A stretch of DNA of 64,000 nt from Sinosporangium siamense (GCF_016863435.1 NZ_BOOW01000006.1:310001-374000), one strand, 5' to 3'. Counted from the first letter of the stretch, positions 17,355 through 27,712 are shown. Notes: generated by a model from the sequence alone, not told the origin. Numbers and translations are program-made.

Positions 17355-20300
17355 GTGGTGCAGCGTAGGGCGACGTTTGTGCCTGTCGGCACTTCTGCTC
17401 GGAGGGTGACGGCGTGCAATCCGTACGCCATCCGCCCCGACATCACATTTCAGTCGCCGGGTCACGAGAATATGGTGGCGACCAGAACCCCCGAACTCCA
17501 GGCCTACGCACATGCGGTGCGGATCGACACTGTGATCGATTACCAGTTCACGATCTGCGACAACGTGGACATGACCGGGACCGGTTGTGAGACCTCGCTC
17601 TGGAGCACTGACCGCACCTGGAAAGTCCCGGTCGGCAAGTTGAAGTGGAGCAAGCAGTACTGGTGGCGGGTCACCGCCAGGGAGGGTATCGAAAGCCTGA
17701 CCCAGAGCTCCCCGGTCCACTCATTCACCACCGGTGTGATCCAGCCGTCCGTCACCTCCCAGCTCTCCGCACGCGGCGCTAACGGCCAAGCGTTCCACCA
17801 CCTGGCGGGCAACTACACCACCGCCTTCACCGACGCCGTCGTCAAGGTCGCCGGCCCTCCGCTGTCGGTGGTCCGCTCCTACAACAGCCTCGACCACCGC
17901 ACCACTGGCATGTTCGGCGCGGGATGGTCGACGCGGTGGGATATGCGGGTACGGCAGGAGACCATCGCCGGCGTCGCGATGCTGCTGGTGACCTATCCCG
18001 ACGGGCGCGAGGTGCGGTTCGGCGACAACGGCGACGGCACATTCCAGCCGCCGCCCGGCATGCACGCCACCCTCGGCGTCGTCGCGGGCGGCGGGTGGAG
18101 ACTGATGGACAAGTCGGGCACTGTCTACGTGTTCGACGGGCAGGGCAGGCTCACCTCGGTCACCGACGTGCGGGGCCGGGCGCAGACCCTCGTCTACGGG
18201 GCGGGCGGCAGGCTGGAGACGGTGACAGGTGCGGGCGGCAGATCTCTGTCGTTCACCTGGAGCGGCGACCGGGTGGCGTCGGTGTCGACCGCCCCGGTGA
18301 ACGGCACCCCGCTGACCTGGACCTACGAGTACACCTCCGGAAGTCTCACGAAGGTGTGCCTGCCGCAGCCGGCGCCGAACAACTGCACCGACTACACCTA
18401 CGAGGCCGGGTCGAACTATCGCAATAGCGTCGTGAACTCGGCGCCTGAACACTATTGGCGGTTGGGGGAGGCGGCCGGGAGCGCGACGGGGGCGAACGCT
18501 GGAAGCGCCGGGGAGACCGCGAACTACGGCAACGTGACCTTGGGTGTTCCCGGAGCTCTGGCCGGCACTATCGACACAGCCGCGGAGTTCGCCAACAGCG
18601 CTGTCTACCTGCCCAACCAGACGGTCGCCGCGCACAAGGAGCAGGGGTCCGTGGAGCTGTGGATCAAGACCACCGGCTCGGGCACGGTACTCTCCGCCCA
18701 CGAATACGGAAGCACCTCCAGCCACAACGCCACGCTGCTATACGTCGGGGTGGACGGCAGGCTGCGCGGATCGTTCGACGAGTCAGCCACCCCCATCACC
18801 ACCGGCGCCCCGGTCAACGACGGGCAGTGGCACCACATCGTGCTAACGATCTTCGGTAACACGCAGACGATGTTCCTGGACGGCCAGCAGGTCGGCACCC
18901 TGACCGCCGCGGGCGTCCAGTGGAAACCCGGCGCCCAATTGGGAGACGGCGAAGCCCTGCCGGGACACTCGCCGAGCGTGCCCGGCACCGCAGGCACCCG
19001 CACGGCCTTCCCCTACAGCGGGGCGATGGACGAGGTCGCGGTCTACGACCGGCCGCTCATGGCCGCCGAGGTGCAGCAGCACTACAACGCAAGGCTGGCC
19101 GAGCCGCGTTGGATGAAGAAGATCACCCTGCCGTCGGGGCGGGTGTGGATGGAGAACACCTTCGACGCGGCCACCGACCGGATCAAGACCCACACGGATG
19201 AGAACGGCGGCGTCTGGCAGATCGGGGCACCCGTCTACACTCCGGCAACCGGCAAATCCACGGTGACGGTGACCGATCCCCGCAACGGCACCATGGTCTA
19301 CACGCACGACGCCTGGCGCGGATACCGGCTGGTGTCGGAGACCGACCAGCTCAGCAAGACCACGCTCTATGAGTACGACACCGGCGGGTTCATATCGGAG
19401 ATCGACGACCGCAACGGCATCGTGGTCCAGCAGACACACGACAAACGCGGCAACCTGCTCACCACGAAGGACTGCGACCCCGCCATCCCAGGCGCCTGTA
19501 CGGTCACCCCGGACTACTACACCTACCACCTGAACGCGGCCGACGAGTTCGACCCGCGCAACGACCAACTCGTCGCCTACCGCGACGCCCGCTCAGGCGG
19601 GCCGACCGACAACAGCTACCTAACCACCTGGGAATACAACCAGTACGGCGAGCAGACCAAGGAGACCACACCGCCCGTACAGGGCTTCCCCAGCGGGCGC
19701 TCCGCCACCACCACCTACACCGACGGCACCGAACCCGCCGTGGGCGGCGGCACTACCCCGGCCGGCCTGATCAAGACCGAGACCGACGCCCGGGGTGCCA
19801 CCGCCTCCTACAAGTACAACTCCGCCGGAGACCTGGCCGAGGAGACCGACGCCCCAGGCCTGATCATCCGCTACGAGTACGACGCGATCGGCCGCACTGC
19901 GGCGCGCGTCGAAGTCTCCCAGGCCGAGCCAGCCGGAGTGCGCACCACCTTCACCTACAACGGGCTCGGCCAGGTGCTGACCCACACCGGGGCGGGCGTG
20001 CGCAACGAGGTCACCCGTGCCGTGCACACCGCCGAGACACGCAACACCTACAACGCCGACGGCAAGGTCCTGACCAGCAGCGTGGTCGACCTGACCGGTG
20101 GCGACCCAGAGCGCAAGGTCGTCTATACCTACGACGCGCGTGGCCGGGTTGAGACCGTGACCGGCGCCGAGAACGGTACGGTGACCCACACCTGGGACAA
20201 CACCGGTGCCCGCACCTCCACCACCGACGAGCTCGGCCACCAGGTCGTCTACGCCTACACTCCGCGCGGTGAGCTTGCCACCCGCACGCTCAAGAACTGG

Positions 20301-23300
20301 ACGGGCAGCCCGGTGGCCCCGCAGCCGCCGGCCGATCTGGTGCTGGAGTCGTTCGCTTATGACTTCGAAGGGCGCCTGGCCTCCACCACCAACTCCGCCG
20401 GCCGCACCATCAGCCGCACCTACCTGTCCGACGACAGCCTCGCCAAGGTCACGGCCGTCGGCGTACGCCTGAACGCCTCCACCACGGGACGCGACGTGGT
20501 GCTTGAGGAGAACATCTACGATGCGGCGGGCAATCTCAGCCGCCGCATCACCGGAGGCGGCGCAGAAACCGTCAACTTCGTCCACGATGCCGCCGACCGG
20601 GTCATCTCCCAGACCTTCGACCCCAACGGGCTGGCCCGCACCGTCGAGTTCACCTACGACGCCAACGACAACGTCACCCGCCAGGTCGCGAGCGCCGCAG
20701 GCACCACCCGCACCGAAAGCGTGGAGACCGTCTACAACGCCGACGACCTACCGGTGCGCCGCACCGTCGAAAACGGCGCCGTCGACCTGGTCACCACCTG
20801 GACACGCGACGACCGAGGCCTGGTCACTGCCATGACCTCCCCACGCGGCAACCTGCCCGGCGCCACCGGCCACACGACCAACTACACCTACGACAAGGCC
20901 GGCCGCCTCATCGAGGCCGTCGCGCCACAGGTTCAGGTGGAGCGCGACGGCGCCGCCGCCTCAACGCGGCCGACCACCCGCGCGGGCTACGACAACGCGG
21001 GTAACCGTACCCACATCGTCGACGCCGAGGGCCGCACCTCCACCACCGCCTACGACCGGCTCGGCCGTGTCGTGTCCACGCGCGACGCCGCCTACTTCGC
21101 GCCGCTTCGTACCGCGCCCGCTCCGCCCACAGGTGTGGTCGGCCGCTGGAAGATGGACGAGGGCACGGGTACGGCATTGGCCGACGCAGTCGGCGGCCGC
21201 ACCGCAAACCTAGCCGGAACCACGGCCTGGACCACCGGCCGTACCGGCGCGGGAGTGCGCTTCGACGCCGGCACCCACGCGGTGACCGCGACCCCCGCAC
21301 TGACGACCAATGCGAGTTACACCGTCAGCGCGTGGGTGCGGTTGACTCGCGGTGACGTCAACGCCACGGCGGTCAGCCAGACCGGCGCGAGCGGCAGCGC
21401 GTTCAAAGTCGCCTACGACGCCGGCGACGGCAAGCGGCGCATGGTGGCCTACGAGGCCGACACCCCTGCGGCGGCCCAAACTCAGGCGGTGTCAAACCGC
21501 GCCGCCAAGCTGAACGAGTGGACCCATCTGGTCGGTGTCTACGATGCGGCAGCGGGCCGGATAAGGCTGTATGAGAACGGTGAAGCGACCGCGGCCGCGA
21601 CCTACACCAGCGCTTGGAACTCCACAGGCGGCCTTCTCATAGGCGCGGGTAAGCACAACGGCGCATACGAGCACTCCTTCCGGGGCGACATCGACGAGGT
21701 GCACGCCTACAGCAGGGCACTCAACGACAACGAGATCCGCGGACTGGCCGGCGCCACACCGGCCACCCATTACTCGTACGACGCCGCTGGACGGGTCACC
21801 GGGGTCATCAAGGCAATCGGAGTCTCCTGGAATTCGGAATATGACGCGCTCGGCAACCGCGTTCGGGTCACCGAGCCGGCGGCAAACCCGCCCATGGGAG
21901 CGAGAGGCGTCTGGGTCTACGAGTACAACACCGTGGGTGAACTGCTCAGCGTCACAGACCCAACCGGTGCCAAAACCGGCAGCACCTACGACGACCTGGG
22001 GCGCGTCAACACGGCGACGATCGTCGAACGCAAACCTACCCTCAACACCTTCGTCACAACTCTTGAGTACGACGACGCGGGCAACAAGACCAAGGAGACC
22101 GGGCCGGATTACCGTGTCACCCTCTACGAGCTGAACGCCGCCGGAGAGGTCACCGCGGAGACTGACCCGATGCTGGACACCACGCGCTATGAGTACGACC
22201 TGGCCGGACGCGCCGTCAAGGTGATCAACCCGCTGGGCAACGCCACCGTCACCGAGTTCGACCTGGCGGGCAGGGAGATCGGCTCCAAAGACCTCAACGC
22301 CACCGGCACGGTGCTCCGCCAGACCTCGACGGGCTACGACGCGGACGGCAACCCGACCAGCGAAACCTCGGCCGAGGGCCACACGGTGCAGCGCACCTAC
22401 GACGCCTCGGGCGAGGTGACCCAGCTCGTCGAACCGGTGAACGCCACCCAGTCGATCACGACCACCTTCGGCTACGACGCCCTCGGCAACCCGACCCGCT
22501 CCACCGACGGCCGCGGCAACACCGTGTGGACCACCTACAACAGCCTCGGCCTGGTCGAATCGACCATCGAGCCCTCCACCACCGCGCACCCCCAGCCGGC
22601 GGACCGCACCTGGACCTTCTCCTACGACGCGCTGGGCAACGCCGTCACCACCCTGGCTCCGGGCGGCGTGCGTGTGGACAGGGTCTACGACCGTCTGGAC
22701 CGGGCGAAGAGCGAGACCGGGAGCGGGGCGCAGGTGGCGACCCCCCAGCGCACCTACTCCTACGACATGGTCGGCCGCGAGACCCAGATCGGCGACTACG
22801 GCCTCGACTACAACGACCGCGGCCTGCTCACCGCAGTTCGCAAAGCTGGGAGGCAGATCGCCGCCTTCAACTACGACGCCTACGGGAACCCCACCGAAAG
22901 GGTGGACGACACAGGCACCTCCCTCTTCTCCTGGGATGACGACGACCGACTGGCGACGGCGGCAGACCCGGTCAGCGGCAGGTCCTTTACCTACGGCTAC
23001 GACATCGCCGACCGGCTCAAGACCCTTACCTCGGCCACCCCCGCCAACTCACAGACCTTCGATTACGACGAGATGGACCGGCTCCTGGTCCACACGCTGA
23101 AGGATGGCACCGGCGGTCAGCTCGCCAAGATCACCTACGGGTGGGATAAGGACGACAAACTCACCTCCAAAGCGACCGAAGGCACCGCCGGCGCCGGCAA
23201 CAATACCTATGCCTACGACCGCGCCGGACGCCTCACCTCCTGGACCGGCCCCGCAGGCGCCACCACCTACGAATGGGACGCCGCCGGCAACCGCACCCGC

Positions 23301-25697
23301 GCCGGAGCCGACAACTTCACCTACGACGAACGCAACCGGCTGACCTCGGGCGCCGGCAGCACCTACACCTACACCCCGCGTGGAACCCTGGCCTCCGAGA
23401 CCACCGGCGCCACCACCAGGAACCTCGCCTTCGACGCCTTCGACCGGCTCGTCACCGACGGCGACATCTCCTACGGATACGACGCGATGGGCCGCGTCAC
23501 CTCCCGCACCAAAGCGGGGGCGGAGGAACGGTACCTGTACTCCGGCATCGACAACCACCTCACCGCCGTCACCGACACCGCAGGCACCGTGCAGGCTAAG
23601 TACGGCAGAGACCCCGCAGGCGGCCTGCTCAGCCTCCAGGAAGGCACAGGACCGGCGGTAGCCACCATGTCTGACCTGCACGGCGACCTGGTGGCCACCT
23701 ACACCGGCACCGCCCTGGTCGACTCGGCCGCCTACGACCCCCACGGCAAGGTCGTCGCCCGCACCGGCGCCCAGCGCAGACTCGGCTACCAGGGCGAGTA
23801 CACCGACCCCGACACCGGCAAGGTCAACATGCTGGCCCGCTGGTACCAGCCGGGCACCGGTGGGTTCATCTCGCGCGACGACGTCGCCTTGAGCCCGTAT
23901 CCGTCGGTCAACCTCAACCGCTACACCTACGCCATGGGCGACCCCCTGGCCATGACCGACCCCTCGGGCAACTGCCCGTTCTGCATCCCGCTCATCTGGG
24001 TGGGCGTCCGGGTACTCGTCCAGGTCGCCGCCAGGCAGATAGCGCAGCGCGCCGTACCGGCGGTCGTCCAGCGGGTGGTCCCACAGGTGGTGAAGCGGGT
24101 CGCCCCGCAAGCCACCCAGCGTGCCCTGCCCCAGGCCGCCCAGCGGGCGGGCCAGGGCGTCGGCAAGGGCGCAGGCCAGACCGCGAAGAAAGCCGCAAGC
24201 GAGGCGGGCAAGAAAGCCGGAGGCCAGACAGGCAAGAAGACGGGTGCGCAGGCCAGCACCCGTAAAGCCGGTCAGGAAACGGGCAAGAAGGCCGCCCAGA
24301 ACGGCTCTAAGGGCAAAAACAGCACCAGGGGCCACTCGGCGAAGACCGGCCAGAAGAAACCCAACGCCAAACCACCCAAGAACGCCAAAAGCGGAGCCAA
24401 GGCCAACAAGGGCGGTCCCAAGACCAACCGCTCCGGCGCCAAAGCCGGCAAGGGCAACAAGGGCACCTCGGGGAGAGGGTCCAAGGGCAACAAGGGCACC
24501 TCGGGGAGAGGGTCCAAGGGCAACAAGGGCACCGGCAAGAGCGGAAACAAGGGCACAGCCGGACGCGGCGGCAACAAGGGCAAAGGCAACAAGGGCAACT
24601 CTGGCCGGGGCGGAGGCCGCGGCAAGGGCGGCAACTCCTCGAACAACACCACCAAGAACGACCTCATGAACACCGTCGTCGAGTCCATGCTGGAAGAGGC
24701 CGGCGCCGAACCCATGGGCGACTGGCGCGGCTGCACAAGCTGGCGCGGCTGCGCCAAGGAAGTCGTCGAAGACTTCATCGAGAACACCACAGACGAACTG
24801 ATTGACGACGTCATCGACCAGGTCGCCCCCGAACTACCGGCCGACTCATCCAGCGACTGCGAGGGCAACAGCTTCATCCCCGGCACCCTCGTGCTGATGG
24901 CCGACGGCTCACGCAAGCCCATCGAGGACATCCGGCTCGGCGACAGCGTCATGGCCGCAGACCCCGAAACCGGCCAAGCGGGACCCCGCCCCGTCACCGC
25001 CCTGATCACCGGCGAGGGCGACAAGACCCTGGTGGACATCACCGTCATGGGCGAAGGCATCCAAGGCCCCTCCACGGGAACCGAACTCCTCACCGCAACG
25101 GGCAACCACCCGTTCTGGGTCCCCGAGCTACGCGAATGGCTCCCGGCGTCCCAGCTCACGCCGGGGATGCTGCTGCAGACCTCGGCCGGCACCTACGTCC
25201 AGATCTCCACTATCGAGAAGCGCACCGCCAAACAGCGGGTCCACAACCTCACGGTCGGTGATCTCCACACCTACCACGTGATTGCGGGGGACAGCCCCCT
25301 ATTAGTTCACAATTCCAATCCGTGTCAGTTGCCGCTTTTTGTATTCCGAGACGGAGAGTCAGCCCCCGCACGTGAAGTGGCTGCGAGCTCGGGAGGCCCA
25401 ACGGCAGGAAAGAATGTCACCCGGGGAATTAGGCGTCGCATGCTAAATGAGGAGTTTGCCAGAACCGGCGGATATTATGAATGTTGGCGATGCGGGCATA
25501 CGACGGCTAATCCAGCTAATATGGCAGTGGGGCATAAGAATGTCCCGAGGTCTGCTGGCGGTAACCTGAACAGTGAGAATCTGTGCCTTGAAGGACATGC
25601 ATGTAATTCAAGCGCTCAAGATCGTGGATTTGTGACCCCCGGAATGTCTTGTGCAGAGCGAGGTGGATGCGGTGCCGGGTTCGGCAGGTTCGATTGA
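17355..25697 (+). CDS. RHS-repeat polymorphic toxin with LamG-like modules, HINT domain and HNH-like nuclease tip
   Basis: The 2,780-residue protein is modular. Residues 1-125 form a fibronectin-like segment and 130-250 the RHS N-terminal region. YD repeats (YxYDxxGRL) run through most of 250-2140. Two LamG-like jelly rolls interrupt them at about 354-576 (VNDGQWHHIVLTIFG) and 1261-1467 (KLNEWTHLVGVYD). The RHS core is at 2143-2202 (GYQGEYTDPDTGKVNMLARWY, ISRDD, DPSG). A Lys/Gly-rich linker spans 2224-2436. A HINT autoprotease module begins at C2502 with TGNHPFW and ends LLVHN at about 2654. The tip (2657-2780) has CWRCGH, VGHKNVPRSAGGNL and LCLEGHACNSSAQDRG, an HNH-like zinc-supported nuclease pattern. 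It would be delivered to competitors after self-cleavage. No signal peptide follows the GTG at 17355, and a TGA lies just upstream at 17346. Confidence 0.9.
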   Translation: MVQRRATFVPVGTSARRVTACNPYAIRPDITFQSPGHENMVATRTPELQAYAHAVRIDTVIDYQFTICDNVDMTGTGCETSLWSTDRTWKVPVGKLKWSKQYWWRVTAREGIESLTQSSPVHSFTTGVIQPSVTSQLSARGANGQAFHHLAGNYTTAFTDAVVKVAGPPLSVVRSYNSLDHRTTGMFGAGWSTRWDMRVRQETIAGVAMLLVTYPDGREVRFGDNGDGTFQPPPGMHATLGVVAGGGWRLMDKSGTVYVFDGQGRLTSVTDVRGRAQTLVYGAGGRLETVTGAGGRSLSFTWSGDRVASVSTAPVNGTPLTWTYEYTSGSLTKVCLPQPAPNNCTDYTYEAGSNYRNSVVNSAPEHYWRLGEAAGSATGANAGSAGETANYGNVTLGVPGALAGTIDTAAEFANSAVYLPNQTVAAHKEQGSVELWIKTTGSGTVLSAHEYGSTSSHNATLLYVGVDGRLRGSFDESATPITTGAPVNDGQWHHIVLTIFGNTQTMFLDGQQVGTLTAAGVQWKPGAQLGDGEALPGHSPSVPGTAGTRTAFPYSGAMDEVAVYDRPLMAAEVQQHYNARLAEPRWMKKITLPSGRVWMENTFDAATDRIKTHTDENGGVWQIGAPVYTPATGKSTVTVTDPRNGTMVYTHDAWRGYRLVSETDQLSKTTLYEYDTGGFISEIDDRNGIVVQQTHDKRGNLLTTKDCDPAIPGACTVTPDYYTYHLNAADEFDPRNDQLVAYRDARSGGPTDNSYLTTWEYNQYGEQTKETTPPVQGFPSGRSATTTYTDGTEPAVGGGTTPAGLIKTETDARGATASYKYNSAGDLAEETDAPGLIIRYEYDAIGRTAARVEVSQAEPAGVRTTFTYNGLGQVLTHTGAGVRNEVTRAVHTAETRNTYNADGKVLTSSVVDLTGGDPERKVVYTYDARGRVETVTGAENGTVTHTWDNTGARTSTTDELGHQVVYAYTPRGELATRTLKNWTGSPVAPQPPADLVLESFAYDFEGRLASTTNSAGRTISRTYLSDDSLAKVTAVGVRLNASTTGRDVVLEENIYDAAGNLSRRITGGGAETVNFVHDAADRVISQTFDPNGLARTVEFTYDANDNVTRQVASAAGTTRTESVETVYNADDLPVRRTVENGAVDLVTTWTRDDRGLVTAMTSPRGNLPGATGHTTNYTYDKAGRLIEAVAPQVQVERDGAAASTRPTTRAGYDNAGNRTHIVDAEGRTSTTAYDRLGRVVSTRDAAYFAPLRTAPAPPTGVVGRWKMDEGTGTALADAVGGRTANLAGTTAWTTGRTGAGVRFDAGTHAVTATPALTTNASYTVSAWVRLTRGDVNATAVSQTGASGSAFKVAYDAGDGKRRMVAYEADTPAAAQTQAVSNRAAKLNEWTHLVGVYDAAAGRIRLYENGEATAAATYTSAWNSTGGLLIGAGKHNGAYEHSFRGDIDEVHAYSRALNDNEIRGLAGATPATHYSYDAAGRVTGVIKAIGVSWNSEYDALGNRVRVTEPAANPPMGARGVWVYEYNTVGELLSVTDPTGAKTGSTYDDLGRVNTATIVERKPTLNTFVTTLEYDDAGNKTKETGPDYRVTLYELNAAGEVTAETDPMLDTTRYEYDLAGRAVKVINPLGNATVTEFDLAGREIGSKDLNATGTVLRQTSTGYDADGNPTSETSAEGHTVQRTYDASGEVTQLVEPVNATQSITTTFGYDALGNPTRSTDGRGNTVWTTYNSLGLVESTIEPSTTAHPQPADRTWTFSYDALGNAVTTLAPGGVRVDRVYDRLDRAKSETGSGAQVATPQRTYSYDMVGRETQIGDYGLDYNDRGLLTAVRKAGRQIAAFNYDAYGNPTERVDDTGTSLFSWDDDDRLATAADPVSGRSFTYGYDIADRLKTLTSATPANSQTFDYDEMDRLLVHTLKDGTGGQLAKITYGWDKDDKLTSKATEGTAGAGNNTYAYDRAGRLTSWTGPAGATTYEWDAAGNRTRAGADNFTYDERNRLTSGAGSTYTYTPRGTLASETTGATTRNLAFDAFDRLVTDGDISYGYDAMGRVTSRTKAGAEERYLYSGIDNHLTAVTDTAGTVQAKYGRDPAGGLLSLQEGTGPAVATMSDLHGDLVATYTGTALVDSAAYDPHGKVVARTGAQRRLGYQGEYTDPDTGKVNMLARWYQPGTGGFISRDDVALSPYPSVNLNRYTYAMGDPLAMTDPSGNCPFCIPLIWVGVRVLVQVAARQIAQRAVPAVVQRVVPQVVKRVAPQATQRALPQAAQRAGQGVGKGAGQTAKKAASEAGKKAGGQTGKKTGAQASTRKAGQETGKKAAQNGSKGKNSTRGHSAKTGQKKPNAKPPKNAKSGAKANKGGPKTNRSGAKAGKGNKGTSGRGSKGNKGTSGRGSKGNKGTGKSGNKGTAGRGGNKGKGNKGNSGRGGGRGKGGNSSNNTTKNDLMNTVVESMLEEAGAEPMGDWRGCTSWRGCAKEVVEDFIENTTDELIDDVIDQVAPELPADSSSDCEGNSFIPGTLVLMADGSRKPIEDIRLGDSVMAADPETGQAGPRPVTALITGEGDKTLVDITVMGEGIQGPSTGTELLTATGNHPFWVPELREWLPASQLTPGMLLQTSAGTYVQISTIEKRTAKQRVHNLTVGDLHTYHVIAGDSPLLVHNSNPCQLPLFVFRDGESAPAREVAASSGGPTAGKNVTRGIRRRMLNEEFARTGGYYECWRCGHTTANPANMAVGHKNVPRSAGGNLNSENLCLEGHACNSSAQDRGFVTPGMSCAERGGCGAGFGRFD
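24450..24533 (+). repeat. 33-bp perfect tandem repeat inside the RHS linker
   Basis: Two exact 33-base units (24450-24482, 24483-24515) and 18 bases of a third encode GNKGTSGRGSK-type repeats in the basic linker between RHS core and HINT domain. The unit invites copy-number change without frame loss. Confidence 0.9.
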
Positions 25698-25708
25698 TGT
25701 GTGACGGG

Positions 25709-25726
25709 GCTTAGTTTAGGCTAAGC
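25709..25726 (+). promoter_or_regulatory. Short hairpin between toxin tip and immunity gene
   Basis: GCTTAG-tttagg-CTAAGC is a perfect 6-6-6 inverted repeat 12 bases after the RHS stop and 41 before the immunity start. It could be an operator or a weak attenuator; it has no T-run. Confidence 0.35.
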
Positions 25727-25766
25727 TGCCGGATCATGCGCTATGTAGGCGGCGTAGGAGTGGGCT

Positions 25767-26399
25767 ATGGGTGCGGCACATGTTTCAGTGGGAGATCTGA
25801 TATCCCAGCTTGACGATCGATCCGCGCGCAGTCGTCGATCGGCGGCCGAGAAGTTGAGGAGACTGAAGGATCCGATAGCGGGGCCGGCGTTGTTGGACGC
25901 TCTGGGAAGGGAGATCGAAAACCCGCGCACATGGGAGACGCAGTATCAGCTGACCATGGCGCTCGGTTCATGCATGTATGATCAAGCTCTTGACTTCCTG
26001 CGTGGCGCGGTTCAGCGCCGGGCGCCCGTCGCGGCATTCGTTCAGACGGCGATCGGTGATGCAGTGGTCCGCTTGGGTGAGCACCGTGGCGATGCTTCAA
26101 CTCAGGTTCAATGGTGTTTGGCCACTGAGATTGATGCCGTTATGGATGGTGCATTTCGGGCGGTGGCCATTCTGAAGATTAATCTAAATGATGATATGGT
26201 CCGATCTGTAATCGCAGCCGTGTCGGGTCGTGAATTGTATGACGGGCTGCGGTTCTGGCCGATTGTCGCAAGTACGGGTTGGGAGGGTGGACTGGTTAGG
26301 GAGTTTCTTGTGCAGAGTGCATCGTCTCCACGGAGTGATATATCAGATGCGGCAAAAAATTCTCTATCTGGAGTTTTGATCGACTACGATTATCTGTAA
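25767..26399 (+). CDS. HEAT-like repeat protein, probable immunity protein of the RHS toxin
   Basis: The ATG at 25767 follows TAGGAGTG at 8 bases. The 210-residue product is all helical, with HEAT/armadillo-like pairs (DDRSARSRRSAAEKLRRLKD, PIAGPALLDALGREI, TQYQLTMALGSCMYDQALDF). It has no signal peptide. It sits 69 bases after the RHS gene in the same direction and shares the toxin tip's AT-rich composition and relaxed codon use, the classic arrangement of a cognate immunity gene acquired with the tip. HEAT-like immunity proteins are known in polymorphic toxin systems; binding to this tip is inference. Confidence 0.7.
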   Translation: MGAAHVSVGDLISQLDDRSARSRRSAAEKLRRLKDPIAGPALLDALGREIENPRTWETQYQLTMALGSCMYDQALDFLRGAVQRRAPVAAFVQTAIGDAVVRLGEHRGDASTQVQWCLATEIDAVMDGAFRAVAILKINLNDDMVRSVIAAVSGRELYDGLRFWPIVASTGWEGGLVREFLVQSASSPRSDISDAAKNSLSGVLIDYDYL

Positions 26400-26653
26400 T
26401 CGGCTCTGCGGTATCCGGGTGTCGATAGGAAAGAACGATCGCGCCAAAGGTTACGGCGGCGTGGCGTAGGATGCTGCAGCGAACCTATTTCATCCTCGTG
26501 CGACCCCATGATTCTGAAGAACAGCGACCGCCTTGCACAGGTTCCCGGCCCTACTGGGGCTGCGGGCTCCCTCCTGTCGGCCGCCGCGCTTGGTGGACTG
26601 GCCGAGTCCACCTTGCTTCCCGCCGTCTCCGAGGTGACGGCGGCGGCAGTGTC

Positions 26654-26890
26654 CTACCCGCTGCACGTGCCGAATCGAAGCCGGCTGCAGGCGTCGGTTT
26701 CGCGATCGTGAGGGACGCGCCCCTTGGCGATGTCGCGTTCGGAGCGTTCCCTGAGCTTTCGTTGTGCCTCGTCCAGCACGTTTGAGGCGAAGTCGCAACA
26801 GCCGACCTCCAGCCCGGCACGTGCGCACAGCAGCGCGATATGGAATCCCATTGCGCCCGCACCCACCACGAGCACGCGCTTGATGTTCAT
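26654..26890 (-). pseudogene. 3-hydroxyacyl-CoA dehydrogenase N-terminal fragment
   Basis: Only the NAD-binding start is left: MNIKRVLVVGAGAMGFHIAL with the GxGxxG dinucleotide loop, then ARAGLEVGCCDFASNVLDEA. Family-like sequence ends around RDIAKGRV and the frame closes after unrelated residues. A complete enzyme has about 280 residues, so roughly three quarters are missing. It lies just downstream of a broken enoyl-CoA hydratase on the same strand, consistent with a deleted beta-oxidation-type operon. Confidence 0.75.
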
Positions 26891-26945
26891 ATCGGCCTAC
26901 CTTCAGGATTGTGGGAGGCACGCGGCCACCGGGGTCCGCACATCT

Positions 26946-27712
26946 CTATCTTCCTCGCCAGGCCGGCGGGCGGCCCGCGTTGAAAGCCGCGTGGTCGTCG
27001 GTGGTCATCAGCAGGGCCTGGGCCATCGCGTCGAGTTCGAGGGCCGACGACAACGACATGTCCTGCTCGCGGGTCAGCAGGCTCTTGGTCTGCGCGTAGG
27101 CCAGTGTCGGGCCGGCCGCCAGGCGCGTGGCGAGGGTGGCGACGGCTTCGTCCAGGTCGTCGTCGTCGACGAGTTGGGACACGAGGCCGTAGCGGTCGGC
27201 GGTATGTGCGTCGATGGGGTCGCCGAGCAGGAGCAGTGATGTCGCGCCGCTGAGGCCGACGACGCGGGGGAGCAGGTAGGCCGCGCCCATGTCGCCGCCG
27301 GACAGCCCGACCTTGGTGAAGAGGAAGGTGAACCGGCCCGAGGTGCCGACGATGCGGAAGTCCGCGGCCAGGGCGATGACGGAGTCGGCGCCGGCGGCGA
27401 TGCCCTGGATCTTGACGATGATCGGGATCGGGCACTCGCGCATGGCCCGGATGACCTCGCCGGTCATCTTGGTGAACTTCATCAGGTCGCCTGCGCGCAT
27501 CTTGATGAGCTCGCCGATGATCTCGTTCACGTCGCCGCCGCCGCAGAAGCCCTTGCCCTGCCCTTAGATGACGAGGACCTTGACGCCTGTGTGGTGGGGG
27601 AGTTCGGTGAGCAGATCGCGCAGGTCGGCGTAGGACTCGAAGGTGAGCGCATTGAGCTTGTCCGGCCGGTTCAGGTCACCGTGGCGATCGTTGCGTCGAC
27701 TCGGAAGTCGAA
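26946..27712 (-). pseudogene. Enoyl-CoA hydratase with a frameshift and a stop codon
   Basis: The crotonase fold is clear: NRPDKLNALTFESYADLRDLL, GKGFCGGGDVNEI (oxyanion-hole loop), IQGIAAGADSVIALAADFRI, and FTKVGLSGGDMGAAYLLPR. Two lesions break it. A TAA at 27566-27564 sits between VKVLVI and GQGKGFCGGG. One base is missing further upstream in gtgacctgaacc, where GTG ACC CTG AAC would be expected. Internal re-initiation at the GTG or ATG after the stop would remove the oxyanion-hole region. It is an inactive relic. Confidence 0.8.

Noticed and set aside
23049-24335. Long minus-strand frames opposite the RHS gene
   Set aside because: They are antisense shadows of GC-rich codon bias with no family-like sequence; the plus-strand frame has the RHS motifs.
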